64,000 bases of DNA from Bacteroidota bacterium (lineage in GTDB: Bacteria > Bacteroidota > Ignavibacteria > Kryptoniales > JAKASW01). How positions within the stretch are numbered: position 1 is the stretch's first letter; every line of letters starts with the position of its first letter. The position numbers were made by a program, and so were the translations under genes. Shown here in pieces: positions 15,316 through 24,591 of the stretch. Below the pieces are notes generated by a model. It was not told the origin of the DNA. It saw only the letters and a program-made list of their open reading frames with translations, and did no database searches. The stretch is taken from contig JAJZVO010000001.1 in the NCBI GenBank assembly GCA_021845665.1, forward strand, positions 89,392-153,391, given 5' to 3'.

Positions 15316-17784
15316 TCACTCATATCGTAATGCTTTCACCGGACTTGCCGAGGCAGCTCTCACAGCCTCAATGCCGACGGTCAGTACAACCACGACCAGG
15401 ACGAAGAGCCCCGCCGCGAGAAAGACCCAGATATCGATGGTAATATGATATGCAAATCCCTGCAGCCAGCGGGTCATGCCGTAGTATGCCAGCGGCCACG
15501 CTCCGACGTTGGCCAGAAGAATCCACTTCGCAAGATCTCCCGTCAACATCGCAGCAATGTCGGGAACGGATGCACCCAGCACCTTTCGGATTCCGATCTC
15601 TTTGATCCGGCGCTCGGTTGTAAAAAGTGACACGGCGAACAGGCCGATACAGGCAATGACGACAGCAATCGCTGAGAAAAGCCCCATAACCGCCTTGAAT
15701 TGGTTGTCAGCAACGTATTTTGCCGCGAAAGCTTCGTTCACGAACTCATAGTCGAAAGGATATTCCGGGTTCACCTGATTCCATGCCTTCTTAAGATTAG
15801 CCAGCGTACTTTGGAGATCTTTCGTGTGTACCCTGATAAGAACATTACTGAACCATAACGGCTCGACGAACATTATAATCGGTTCTATCCTGCTGTGCAA
15901 CGAAGTAGAGTGAAAATCCTTCACGACGCCGACAACCGGCCCATACTTGAAATTTATCCCATCCAGACGGATTCCAATCGGTACTCCGATTGCCTGGGCC
16001 GGTGTCTTGAATCCGATGGCTTTCATGGCAGCCTGGTTGATAACGTAAACCCTCCCCGTTGTCTCGAAATATTTCTCGAAATCCTGCTCACTGTTTAGCT
16101 GTTTCGCGTCCAGGTCGGCAGAAACGAATTTCCTGAACGAATCTCCGGCGAGAAGCTTCATTCTCATTACGCCTATGAAATCTCTGTCGACCGGTAATAC
16201 TTCACAAGACGGCGGGCTCTTACTCACCCAGCCGCCGCCTGTGAACACCTGGCAATTGTCGACAATCTTCTCCGAGGGAATTTCCAAAGCCGACGTCATC
16301 CCGACGACTCCGCTCTGCTCGGTTATTTCCTTCTTCAACACGGCGTATTTTTCCCTGGCCGAGAAAGGAATATTCGGGAGCGCAACGAGCTGGTCAGTAT
16401 CGTATCCCATATCGATGTTCGCGACATACTTCATCTGCTCGTAGACAATAATGACAGCTGAAATGAGAACTATGGCAATGGAGAATTGCACGATCAGCAA
16501 TGCTCTGCGGGAAAGCATTCCATGCACTCTTGCCGCCGAAGGCCCCGGCGACTGATTACGCGATGCAAGGATAGAAGCAGACGACACATGTCTTACGACG
16601 AGTGCGGGGTATCCGCCTGATATCAGGATGAGCAAAGCGATCTCAGCGGCGAACGAACCCAGCACGTATGGTATCGTCGATGCCGGGATATTTATTTTCA
16701 AATTCAGGACACTGCCAAGCGCAGAGACGGAAGGCTCGTAAAGCAACAGCACAAGGATCAGCGAAAAAAGGACGTACATGGCCGATTCGGCGATGTTCTG
16801 AGCAAACAACCCGCTTGTACTTGCCCCAAGCACCCTTCTAACTCCGACATCCTTCAACGAAGCCGTCTTGCGCGCGATCGCCAGGTTGACATAGTTTATG
16901 CAGGTTATCGCAATGATGAGCAGAGCGACGATAAGCAGCGCATACACTTGTGTAGCGCTTCCGTTCACTTCCAACTCTCTCTGTAAATGAGAATAGAGGT
17001 GTATGCTTGTCAGCGCCTGCAGTCGCAGGGAAAAGCCGGAAGCTTCATTCGGCGGCAAATGCGCCGACACGAACTGACCGAGCTTTGACTCGAGATTCTT
17101 CACGCTTGCCCCAGGCTTGAGGAGTATGTAGTAGTACCCCAAATTTTCACCCGCGTATGTATTCGGCCACCTTGCCACGAACTCGGGATGAAAATGGGAA
17201 TTCGGCGGCACATTCTCCATTACGCCGGTGATGTGGTACTCGTAGGAGTTGGACCACTGGTCGCGGATCTTCAAACTCCTTCCGACCGGATCTGAGTTGC
17301 CGAAGTATTTATGAGCAACTTTCTCGCTCAGCACAACTGACATCGGAGACTCCAGTGCGCTTACGCGGCTTCCCCGAATGAATTTGAATCTGAAAACATC
17401 AAAGAAAGTGGAATCTGTCGTATAGAAATTGTTCGGCCTGAACGTCTTATTGTTGGCGGTGGCGGCGGTGATGGGCGCGTTGTTGAACTTGACCAGCTGA
17501 GCCACCTGAGGATAATTGCTCTTGATCTGGCGAATCCAGTTGTAATAACATCGCGCTATTTGTTCGCTAGCGAAGTTATTCTCCATTCCGTGGTAATCGC
17601 TCGTGATCCGGTATGTCCGGTTTGAGTCCGGGAGATAGCGGTCATAGCTGAACTGATCGATCACGTATGTCAGAAGGAGGAAACTCGACAGTATCCCGAG
17701 GGCGAGCCCGGCAATCATTGTTCCTGAAAGCAGTTTTCGCCTCATCATGTTTCTAAAGGTAGATTTTAAATAGCTTTTAAGCAT
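15316..17784 (-). CDS. FtsX/MacB-type ABC permease P6
   Basis: The longest of the nine at 822 residues. N-terminus MLKSYLKSTFRNMMRRKLLS, TM1 MIAGLALGILSSFLLLTYVI. Coupling segments are KTASLKDVGVRRVLGAST and ERRIKEIGIRKVLGASVP; the end is SPVKALRYE. The first coupling segment has KDVGVRR in place of the usual KEIGVRK, and the second periplasmic domain contains an extra Cys-containing stretch (NCQVFTGGGW, KSPPSCEVLP). Shine-Dalgarno GGGAG lies before the ATG. Confidence 0.9.
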   Translation of the reverse strand: MLKSYLKSTFRNMMRRKLLSGTMIAGLALGILSSFLLLTYVIDQFSYDRYLPDSNRTYRITSDYHGMENNFASEQIARCYYNWIRQIKSNYPQVAQLVKFNNAPITAATANNKTFRPNNFYTTDSTFFDVFRFKFIRGSRVSALESPMSVVLSEKVAHKYFGNSDPVGRSLKIRDQWSNSYEYHITGVMENVPPNSHFHPEFVARWPNTYAGENLGYYYILLKPGASVKNLESKLGQFVSAHLPPNEASGFSLRLQALTSIHLYSHLQRELEVNGSATQVYALLIVALLIIAITCINYVNLAIARKTASLKDVGVRRVLGASTSGLFAQNIAESAMYVLFSLILVLLLYEPSVSALGSVLNLKINIPASTIPYVLGSFAAEIALLILISGGYPALVVRHVSSASILASRNQSPGPSAARVHGMLSRRALLIVQFSIAIVLISAVIIVYEQMKYVANIDMGYDTDQLVALPNIPFSAREKYAVLKKEITEQSGVVGMTSALEIPSEKIVDNCQVFTGGGWVSKSPPSCEVLPVDRDFIGVMRMKLLAGDSFRKFVSADLDAKQLNSEQDFEKYFETTGRVYVINQAAMKAIGFKTPAQAIGVPIGIRLDGINFKYGPVVGVVKDFHSTSLHSRIEPIIMFVEPLWFSNVLIRVHTKDLQSTLANLKKAWNQVNPEYPFDYEFVNEAFAAKYVADNQFKAVMGLFSAIAVVIACIGLFAVSLFTTERRIKEIGIRKVLGASVPDIAAMLTGDLAKWILLANVGAWPLAYYGMTRWLQGFAYHITIDIWVFLAAGLFVLVVVVLTVGIEAVRAASASPVKALRYE

Positions 17785-17805
17785 CAGTTACTCCCGGTTT
17801 TAAAC

Positions 17806-17867
17806 GCATAGAGCATAGGGCAGAGCGCAAAGCGCGCCGTGCTCCCTGCCCTTTGCCCTCGGCCCGT
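17806..17867. repeat. Heptamer-built palindrome beside aspartic protease copy 2
   Basis: Left arm words CATAGAG, CATAGGG, CAGAGCG, CAAAGCG; right arm words GTGCTCC, CTGCCCT, TTGCCCT. The right arm plus CGGCCC..CGTTGACTTCCC is also found before aspartic protease copy 1 (about 6389-6432), where the left arm is missing. Confidence 0.65.
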
Positions 17868-17935
17868 GTGTCGTCCGTTGACTTCCCATATATTCGCAGC
17901 TAAATTGTTGACGGTTGAGAAAAGGGAAGTGAAAA

Positions 17936-18319
17936 GTGGGCATGTTTAAAGTCAAAGCGAAAGTCGCGAATCCGGCCGACCCGAAGCGGTTCTTCGATGA
18001 AGATTTCTGGGTGGACACGGGATCCTTGTACACATTCATTCCGGAAGACCGTTTACAGGGAATAGGGATAGAACCTTCCCGCACCCGCGAGTTTACACTG
18101 GCGGACGGAAGACACGACAGGCGGCTCTTAGGCGAAGCGCTGATAACCCTGCATGAGTTGAATGAAACAGTTACTAACCCGGTCGTATTCGGCCCAAAGG
18201 ATTCCTTGTACTTGATCGGCGCCGTGACGCTTGAAACTTTTGCCGTTGAGGTGGATCCGGCAACCAGGGAGCTTAAGCCGATCACAGCAATCATCGGCGC
18301 ACACTTCGATAGTCGATGA
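17936..18319 (+). CDS. Clan AA (retropepsin-like) aspartic protease, copy 2
   Basis: 127 residues, the same family as the gene at 6467-6874 and clearly similar throughout: MFKVKAKVANPADPKRFFDE against MFKVKARVANPTDPKRYFEE. The catalytic motif is DTGS (FWVDTGSLYTFIPEDRL), the canonical form, against DTGA in copy 1. GTG start preceded by AAAAGGGAAG; an ATG two codons later is possible. It lies in the P5-P6 spacer on the strand opposite to the permeases. A processing role for an exported product is conceivable but not shown; it has no signal peptide. Confidence 0.78.
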   Translation: MGMFKVKAKVANPADPKRFFDEDFWVDTGSLYTFIPEDRLQGIGIEPSRTREFTLADGRHDRRLLGEALITLHELNETVTNPVVFGPKDSLYLIGAVTLETFAVEVDPATRELKPITAIIGAHFDSR

Positions 18320-18397
18320 TCATGTTTCGGGCAAAATGCAGAGCCAGCCGCGTTCAGCGCTATGCACCGTGCACCTTGCTCTATGCGCTTTGCTCGA

Positions 18398-20809
18398 TCA
18401 TTCATATCTCAAAGACCTGACCGGATTTGCCGTCGCGGCTTTGACCGCGTGTGTGCCGACAGTCAGCAGGGCCACGACCAATGCAAGGGCACCGGAGAAC
18501 ACAAACACCCACACGCCGATGCTTGCTTTGTATGCAAAATTCTGGACCCAATTGTGCATGATGTAGTAGGCTACCGGCCATGCTATTAGGTTCCCTACGA
18601 GGACCCATTTTGTGAACTCTTTGGAAAGCATGAATACTACTTCCGGAACTGAAGCTCCGAGAACTTTCCTGATTCCGACTTCCTTGGTCCTTCTTTCCGC
18701 AGCGTATAAAACAAGACCATAGAGACCCGAACACGCGACCGCTATGGCGATGAAGGAAAACCATGTGAAGAGTACGCTCATTTTCTCTTCCGACTTGTAA
18801 AACGCATCAAGGCTCTTATCCAGGAAGCTGTATTCTATCTGACTGTTCGGGAACATTTCTTTCCATGTCTTCCGTATGAATCCGAGGGTAGCCCCAATAT
18901 TGTTTTGAGAAATTCTCACGGCAATCTTATGCACACCATTGCCTCTAAATATTATGAATACCATCGGCTGTACACTGTAACGAAGGGACTGGTAATTGAA
19001 GTCACGAACAACTCCTATTACCGTTCCGTTCAATAAATCCGGGATATTGCTGAAAGGCTTTCCGATTGCTTCCTTCGGTGACCATCCGATCTTCCTTACC
19101 GCCGCACGATTGAGAATGTAAGTGTTTTCCTTCCGGTCGTTCCAGGAAAAGTTCCGCCCCGCGATTAGTTTCATCCCCAGAACGGGGATATAATCGGGGC
19201 CGATCAAACCGAAGTCAGATTGCATGGATTCGACTTTTGATCTGCCTTTGAAGAAAAACGGGCCGACACTGAATGCGCCTCCGGGGAGTGCATCTGCGGC
19301 GGCCACACCAAGGATCCGAGGGTTTTCCAGGAGGTTCTGTTCGAACGGCTGATAGTCCCCATTTGTCGCTTGATCGTAATTGAGGACAACGACGTTGTCC
19401 TTGTTGAAGCCGATGTTATGATATCTAAGAAGATCATATTCTCTGATAATTACGATTGTACAGAAGATCAGCGCAATCGCGGCGGAGAACTGGAAGAGGA
19501 TAAGTATCTGTCTGCCGAAGCTCTTTCCAGTCCCTCCTCTCCTGCCCAGCTTCAAGGCGTGCACCGGATGAAGCGACGAGAGGTAGAAGGCCGGAAGGAT
19601 ACCGGAGAACAGGCTCGTTAAGACCCAGATGCCGATGATAGCGTACAGAATCGGAGGATTATGCAAGTAGCCAATTTGAAGAGAAGTGCCAAGAAGGCGA
19701 TTCACACCGAGTACGAACGGCTCACTTAGACCGACGGCCGCGAGCAAGGAGATGAAACTCGTCAGTGCAGATTCCATCATGAACTGTCCGGCAAGCTACC
19801 TTCGCTCGCCGCCTACAACTTTTCTTATCCCAATTTCCTTCGCACGTATGAGGGACCTCGCAGTAGATAGGTTCACAAAATTCGCACAGGCTATGAGCAA
19901 AATGATAACAGCGATGACAGTGAAAGCCGCGACTGTGGCTTTGCTCCCCTTCACCGGGATGTCGTAGCCGAGGCTGTTGTCCCAGTACAAATCCCCAAGA
20001 CGTTCAAAGTACACTGTGGGTCTGCCGACCAGCGAAAGTAAATCCTTGCCCCAATATCCATCAAGGGTTTTCTGCCCATGCGAGTCGAGATTGTTGATAT
20101 TTGAACCTTCGTTAAGGAGAATATATGTGTAATAGTTAAACTGAGTGCCGGTCTTAAGTATGTTCGAGTATCCGGTCAAATCGGGCAAAGAAGTGAGCGA
20201 ACCCAGGTAGTCAAATTGGATTGTCGAGTTGGGCGGCGGGTTTTGCACCACCCCGGTTACTGTAAAATGAAACATGCCATTATAAAGGATGGTCTTCCCT
20301 ATCGGATCTTCATCGCCAAAGAATTTCTTCGCGGCATCTTCCGTCAAGATAACGGATAGAGGATGTGCCAGCGCTGTCGCGGGATTCCCTTGAATCATTT
20401 TGAACGAGAACACTCTGAAGAAGGCTGAGTCGACGAGAACGAACTGCTTTGCACGTATAACTTTGTCCCCGTATTTGAGAACAGGCTTCCCATACGGGCC
20501 GACGACATCGAAAGCATAAAGACGAACTACACTTTCGATTTGTGGAAATTGGCTCATGAGAAAAGGCCCGAGTGTCGCCGGAGAGAGAGCGACTTTAGTC
20601 ATCGTACCATTCAAAGGCAGCTCGGTATTAACACGGTAAATTCTATCAGCTTTCTTGTCGAAACTGTCATAACTGTATTCGTGCTGCACATACACGAATA
20701 TGGTTATGCACGCTGCCATGCCAATGGCAAGTCCCGCGATGTTGATGAACGAATAGAGCTTGTTCCGAAGGATGTTTCGGAAGGCGAGTTTCAGGTAGTT
20801 CTTTAGCAT
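18398..20809 (-). pseudogene. FtsX/MacB-type ABC permease P5, interrupted by an in-frame amber codon
   Basis: The full-length frame is about 802 residues, with a TAG at 19798-19796 right after the first coupling segment (KEIGIRKVVGGERR-stop-LAGQFMMES). The reading frame is unchanged on both sides, so this is a single nonsense codon and not a frameshift. Sisters have Q, E or G at this position (AERAQLISQF in P3), so CAG to TAG is the simplest origin. The N-terminal 337 residues would make TM1, one periplasmic domain and one later TM; the rest could only be made by readthrough or internal start. The start is GTG-ATG with GGGAGTAAG, ATG preferred. No tail relic lies below its stop. Confidence 0.87.
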
Positions 20810-20831
20810 CACTTACTCCCATATTCTGTGT

Positions 20832-20917
20832 GCATAGAGCATAGGGCAGAGCGCAAAGCACAACTTGCACACCCAGTGCAATATGCGCCATGCTCCATGC
20901 CCCAAGCCCTTTGCCCG
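20832..20917. repeat. Heptamer-built palindrome in the P4-P5 spacer
   Basis: CATAGAG, CATAGGG, CAGAGCG and CAAAGCA on the left face ATGCGCC, ATGCTCC, ATGCCCC, AAGCCCT and TTGCCCG on the right. This is the clearest 7-bp periodicity in the window. Confidence 0.7.
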
Positions 20918-20918
20918 T

Positions 20919-20957
20919 TTACTCATACCGCAGGGTTTCGATCCCGCAAGGCGGGAT
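20919..20957 (-). repeat. Permease 3' tail (ETLRYE-stop) plus hairpin
   Basis: Minus strand 20939-20919 reads E-T-L-R-Y-E-TAA. The hairpin ATCCCGC-AAG-GCGGGAT (20941-20957) separates it from the true P4 end at 20965. Confidence 0.8.
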
Positions 20958-20964
20958 GTCGGCA

Positions 20965-23376
20965 TTACTCGTATCGTAATGCCTCCACCGGATTTGCTGT
21001 CGCCGCCCTGACTGCCTGAGCAGTCACTGTTGCCAATGCAATCATCAATGCCAATCCGCCCGAAAAGATAAAACTCCAAAGGCCCATGTCAATTCTGTAT
21101 GCGAAGCTTTGAAGCCACCTCTCCATGGCATAGTACGCCAACGGCCAGGCAATGACATTTGCAATTATCACAAGCCTTATGAAGTCGCCAGCGATAAGGC
21201 TGACCACCTGCGGGATGGATGCACCAAGAACCTTTCGAATTCCCATCTCTTTCGTGCGCTGTTGGGTTGCATAAGCGGCGAGACCGAAGAGGCCAAGACA
21301 AGCGATCAAGATGGCAAGCACGGAAAATGTCAGAAAGATTTCACTTAGTCTCTGCTCCGATCGATAGAGCTGATCAAAGCTCTGATCAAGAAAATGAAAA
21401 TCAAACGGGAAGTCGGGTGAGAATTGCTTCCAGGTTCCGTCAATGTAGCTGAGAGTAGCCGGAATATCCTTCGAAGACATTTTAATCACGATACCCTGGG
21501 CTGAGACAAGGGAAGAATCCATCACCATCACGACAGGTTCTATCCCTCTCCGCAGTGATCTGAAGTTGAAATCTTTCACGACTCCAATGACACGTCCCTT
21601 ATGGTACCACGCAATCAACGGTTGATTTATAGCAGAATCAGGCCTCCACCCGATCATTCGGGCGGCGGTTTCATTCAGGATGTAACCGTCACTCCAATCA
21701 GATGGCCTCTCCCATGAGAAATCACGTCCCGCCACGAGCTTGAGCCCGAGCGCTTTGACAAAATCCGGATCTACGATTAACGAGTAGGAATCCAAGGGAT
21801 GCCATCCCGATCTTCCTCTCCAATAAAACGTTTCTTCGTCGCTGGCATTTCCCGGAACCCAATTCGCCCTCGAAACGTACCGGACATCAGGTCGCTGGAG
21901 TAATTGGGCTTTGAAAGGATCATAGTCTCCTGTTATCTCTGAATTCGGCGGAACGAAGAGGACTTGTCTATCGTTAAAACCGAGTTTGTGCGAGACCAGA
22001 AAGTTGTATTGCCTCCACACAACGACAGTCACAACCAGTAAAAAAACCGAAACGGCAAATTGGAAGACAATCAGTGACTTCCTCAATCTGTGTCCTCCCG
22101 TACGGCCTCCAAAAACTCCTTTGATTATGGAAGATGGTTCAAAGGAGGAAAGATACATCGACGGATACACACAGGCCAGAAAAACAACCAACGCCCAGAC
22201 AGAAACAAATGCGACGATTACTGCCGGGTTGGCGAGAAGCTCTGCGGATAGATGTGCTTTTGCCATGGAGTCAAATTCTGGCAGAAATAGTTCGAGAATC
22301 CCAAATGCGAGAACGGCCGATCCGAGCGTCAGCAGCGCAAACTCCACCATCAATTGACGGACTAGCCCCGACCGATTTGCGCCAAGCACCTTTCTCAAAC
22401 CGATTTCTCTCGCCCTCGTCGCCGAACGTGCAGTTGAAATATTGATGAAGTTCACGCACGCGATAAGGAGAATGAGCAACGCTATAGCCGAAAGCATGTA
22501 ATCGTAACGGAGGTCCCCTTTGTTTGGAAAATCATCTTGCAGACTTGTATTGAAGTGAATATTCCCTAACGGTTGAAGCACGATTTGGGATTCCCCCTCC
22601 TCGCGGAGCCCCACGTACTTGCCCACAAAAGCTGGCATCTGTTTTTCCAAGGACTTAATCGCGAGCCCTTTGGGGAGAAGGAGAAAAGTGAAGAAGTTTT
22701 CCGAGTTGAAATTATCTAAAATATCCTTGAACATACTGAGGTGGTACTGGGTGGTGTAAAGATCTTTGATATTGACAGATGACGCCAGATAGTTGAATTG
22801 AATCGAAGAGTTACGGGGAGGATCTTCAGCTACGCCGGTAACCGTGAAATCAAATAAGTTACTTACCCTGATGATCTTTCCGATTGGATCCGTGTCGCCA
22901 AAGATTTTCCAAGCCTCGCTTTGGGAAAGCACAAGCGAGAAAGGCCGGGCTAAGACCGTGCGCGGGTTTCCCTGGATGAGCGGAAATGTGAAGACGTCGA
23001 AAAATGTTGAATCGGCAAAGACGAAATCTTTCCCCGTGAAGAGCTTATCGCCGTATCTGATCACGGGTGTATAGAATGCAGGAGGCGTTATTCGCACAGC
23101 CCGAATGGACGGGAACTCGTTCACGAAGGCCGGCGCGTAACCTGATGGCGTCAGGGGCCAGTTAGAATTGCCGCTACTATGTTTTGGTTCTACTACTACC
23201 CTGTAGATTCGATTATAATTGGTATTGAATCTGTCAAAGCTGAGGTCGTTCTCCACGTAAAGAAATATCAGCAAACACGCGGCCATTCCTACGGCCAACC
23301 CACCGACATTGATCAACGAATAAGTCCTGGTTCGGAAGATGTTTCTAAGTGCGATTTTAAAATAATTCTTGAGCAT
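20965..23376 (-). CDS. FtsX/MacB-type ABC permease P4
   Basis: 803 residues, double MacB-type layout. N-terminus MLKNYFKIALRNIFRTRTYS, TM1 INVGGLAVGMAACLLIFLYV. Coupling segments ATRAREIGLRKVLGANRSGL and QRTKEMGIRKVLGASIPQ; the end is NPVEALRYE. The ATG at 23376 follows GGAGTGAGAG. In the second periplasmic domain it resembles P5 (W-P-G-N-A against L-P-G-G-A regions and the shared W-R-P/W-S-P turn), which suggests the pair arose by recent duplication. Confidence 0.9.
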   Translation of the reverse strand: MLKNYFKIALRNIFRTRTYSLINVGGLAVGMAACLLIFLYVENDLSFDRFNTNYNRIYRVVVEPKHSSGNSNWPLTPSGYAPAFVNEFPSIRAVRITPPAFYTPVIRYGDKLFTGKDFVFADSTFFDVFTFPLIQGNPRTVLARPFSLVLSQSEAWKIFGDTDPIGKIIRVSNLFDFTVTGVAEDPPRNSSIQFNYLASSVNIKDLYTTQYHLSMFKDILDNFNSENFFTFLLLPKGLAIKSLEKQMPAFVGKYVGLREEGESQIVLQPLGNIHFNTSLQDDFPNKGDLRYDYMLSAIALLILLIACVNFINISTARSATRAREIGLRKVLGANRSGLVRQLMVEFALLTLGSAVLAFGILELFLPEFDSMAKAHLSAELLANPAVIVAFVSVWALVVFLACVYPSMYLSSFEPSSIIKGVFGGRTGGHRLRKSLIVFQFAVSVFLLVVTVVVWRQYNFLVSHKLGFNDRQVLFVPPNSEITGDYDPFKAQLLQRPDVRYVSRANWVPGNASDEETFYWRGRSGWHPLDSYSLIVDPDFVKALGLKLVAGRDFSWERPSDWSDGYILNETAARMIGWRPDSAINQPLIAWYHKGRVIGVVKDFNFRSLRRGIEPVVMVMDSSLVSAQGIVIKMSSKDIPATLSYIDGTWKQFSPDFPFDFHFLDQSFDQLYRSEQRLSEIFLTFSVLAILIACLGLFGLAAYATQQRTKEMGIRKVLGASIPQVVSLIAGDFIRLVIIANVIAWPLAYYAMERWLQSFAYRIDMGLWSFIFSGGLALMIALATVTAQAVRAATANPVEALRYE

Positions 23377-23544
23377 CTCTCACTCCATGTTTTGTGGGTC
23401 CAGCGCAAATGGCAAAGCGCGTCTTTTCTCTCTTCGCGCCTGGCGCTGTGCCCTCTTGTCTTGTCCGCTGTACGTTTTCAGTATTGTTGGAAGTCAAGGC
23501 TAACCACTTTATTCTGTCGGTGAAAGTTTTCCGGACAAAGAGAA

Positions 23545-23760
23545 ATGATACCAACCAAAAAATGGCGATTCCGGGCGAATAAGGACGAAGTCCGAATTCC
23601 GAGAAAAGACTGGGAATCACTGAAGAAAAATCCGGCGTTTGGGGAGCTGATTGAACTGATAGAAGACAAATACGACCTCGAAGAGGCAAAGGCGGCAAAA
23701 GGAAAAGATATTTCGCGGGCGGATTATCTGAAGAAACGTGCCATACGAAATAATCATTAA
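23545..23760 (+). CDS. Small antitoxin-like protein
   Basis: 71 residues, charged, with no membrane segment. The N-terminal half (KKWRFRANKDEVRIPRKDW) looks like a short DNA-binding strand-helix; the C-terminal half (ELIELIEDKYDLEEAKAAKG, then DISRADYLKKRAIRNNH) is acidic-basic helical, as in toxin-binding tails of Phd/RelB-type antitoxins. No toxin of its own lies next to it; the following genes are hicB and hicA. A C-terminal fragment of a second copy lies at 12242-12346. The family is inferred from general character, so it could be a different small regulator. Confidence 0.6.
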   Translation: MIPTKKWRFRANKDEVRIPRKDWESLKKNPAFGELIELIEDKYDLEEAKAAKGKDISRADYLKKRAIRNNH

Positions 23761-23847
23761 GCCTTCCGCTTTCCTTTCTTCTACTATCGCAGTCTTGATT
23801 TCGCCCGCTCGGGGACTTAAGTTTTTGTGAAAGAGCCAGAGGCAGCA

Positions 23848-24078
23848 ATGACAAAGCACTATACGGCAAAGTATACGAAGATCGAATCGGGTTATATGGG
23901 GCAGCTTGTCGAGTGGCCTGAGGTAATAACCGAAGGGAAGAATCTTGAAGATTGTCGCAAATCTTTGAAAGATGCCCTCCATGAAATGCTCCTGGCATAC
24001 GAACAAACCGGGCAGGAATTGCCTGCAAGCGCAGATCTGTTTGAACCGGTAGCGGTTGAGACAGACAGTGTCCGTTAA
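23848..24078 (+). CDS. hicB: HicB-family antitoxin
   Basis: 76 residues with the HicB partial RNase H-like fold: YTAKYTKIESGYMGQLVEWP, EVITEGKNLEDCRKSLKDAL and HEMLLAYEQTGQELP. HicB proteins bind and block HicA and repress their own promoter. No added HTH or ribbon-helix-helix domain is visible, so DNA binding would rest on the short C-terminus. The ATG at 23848 is preferred to a GTG 21 bases earlier because AGAGGC lies at ribosome-binding distance. It overlaps hicA. A truncated copy lies at 15056-15151. Confidence 0.85.
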   Translation: MTKHYTAKYTKIESGYMGQLVEWPEVITEGKNLEDCRKSLKDALHEMLLAYEQTGQELPASADLFEPVAVETDSVR

Positions 24079-24256
24079 GAGGCGCGACCTCGTTAAGTAT
24101 CTCATAGAGAACGGTTTCTATCTTCTCCGGGAGGGGGCTAATCATTCGATATACACGAACAATCAAAAGACAATACCTGTGAAGCGGCACAAAGTTTTCG
24201 ACCGCATCACCGCCAACGAGTTGTGCAAACAAGCAGGTCTCAAACCGAAGTTCTGA
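24068..24256 (+). CDS. hicA: HicA-family toxin (mRNA interferase)
   Basis: About 62 residues of the dsRBD-like HicA fold: RRDLVKYLIENGFYLLREGA, NHSIYTNNQKTIPVKRH and ITANELCKQAGL. The His of GANHSIY is at the position of the conserved catalytic His of HicA. HicA cuts mRNAs when HicB is lost. The GTG at 24068 fits family length and has GAG seven bases upstream; a TTG at 24056 is the alternative. The start overlaps the hicB end by 11 bp, so the two are translated together. The order B then A is the less common one. The pair lies in the P3-P4 spacer, opposite in strand to the permeases. Confidence 0.85.
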   Translation: MSVKRRDLVKYLIENGFYLLREGANHSIYTNNQKTIPVKRHKVFDRITANELCKQAGLKPKF

Positions 24257-24335
24257 AGGTAAAGCACACGGCGTGAAGTGGATGACGATCTGCTCCACAA
24301 GCTTTGCTGCTTGCACAATGCGCGCCGAGGATGTT

Positions 24336-24451
24336 TCATTCATACCTCAAGTTCTCCATGCTGTTTCACGGCATTTCGCTGCACTCACTCGTACCTCAGA
24401 GACTCGATCCCGCCAAGTCGGATTTCGAGTCTACTCATAGCGTAAAGTCTC
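24336..24451 (-). repeat. Three permease 3' tails downstream of P3
   Basis: Minus-strand readings: 24451-24431 E-T-L-R-Y-E-TAG, 24405-24385 E-S-L-R-Y-E-TGA, 24356-24336 E-N-L-R-Y-E-TGA, about 46-49 bp apart. An imperfect ATCCCGCC..GGAT hairpin lies between the first two. Confidence 0.8.
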
Positions 24452-24457
24452 CATCCC

Positions 24458-24591
24458 GCATGGCGCATAGGGCAGAGCGCATAGCGAGCGGGCTACGTTT
24501 CATTCGCTTTGCTCCATGCGCTATGCGCCGTGCAAGGTTATTCATAGCGTAGAGATTGGATCGGATTTGCCGTCGCGGCCTTGATCGCATG
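24458..24591. repeat. 134-bp duplicated segment, copy A
   Basis: It spans a heptamer palindrome and the last 54 bases of P3. By my alignment it differs from copy B (26975-27108) at only seven positions. Even the non-coding part is conserved, so the copies are recent or were homogenised. Confidence 0.85.

Noticed and set aside
19796..19798. Amber codon as programmed recoding (pyrrolysine or selenocysteine-like)
   Set aside because: Amber is not a selenocysteine codon, no pyrrolysine genes or stem-loop are seen, and sisters have ordinary residues there; a nonsense mutation is simpler.
23357..24343. 328-codon minus-strand frame in the P3-P4 spacer
   Set aside because: It covers the hicBA cassette and antitoxin-like gene in antisense and shows no family resemblance.
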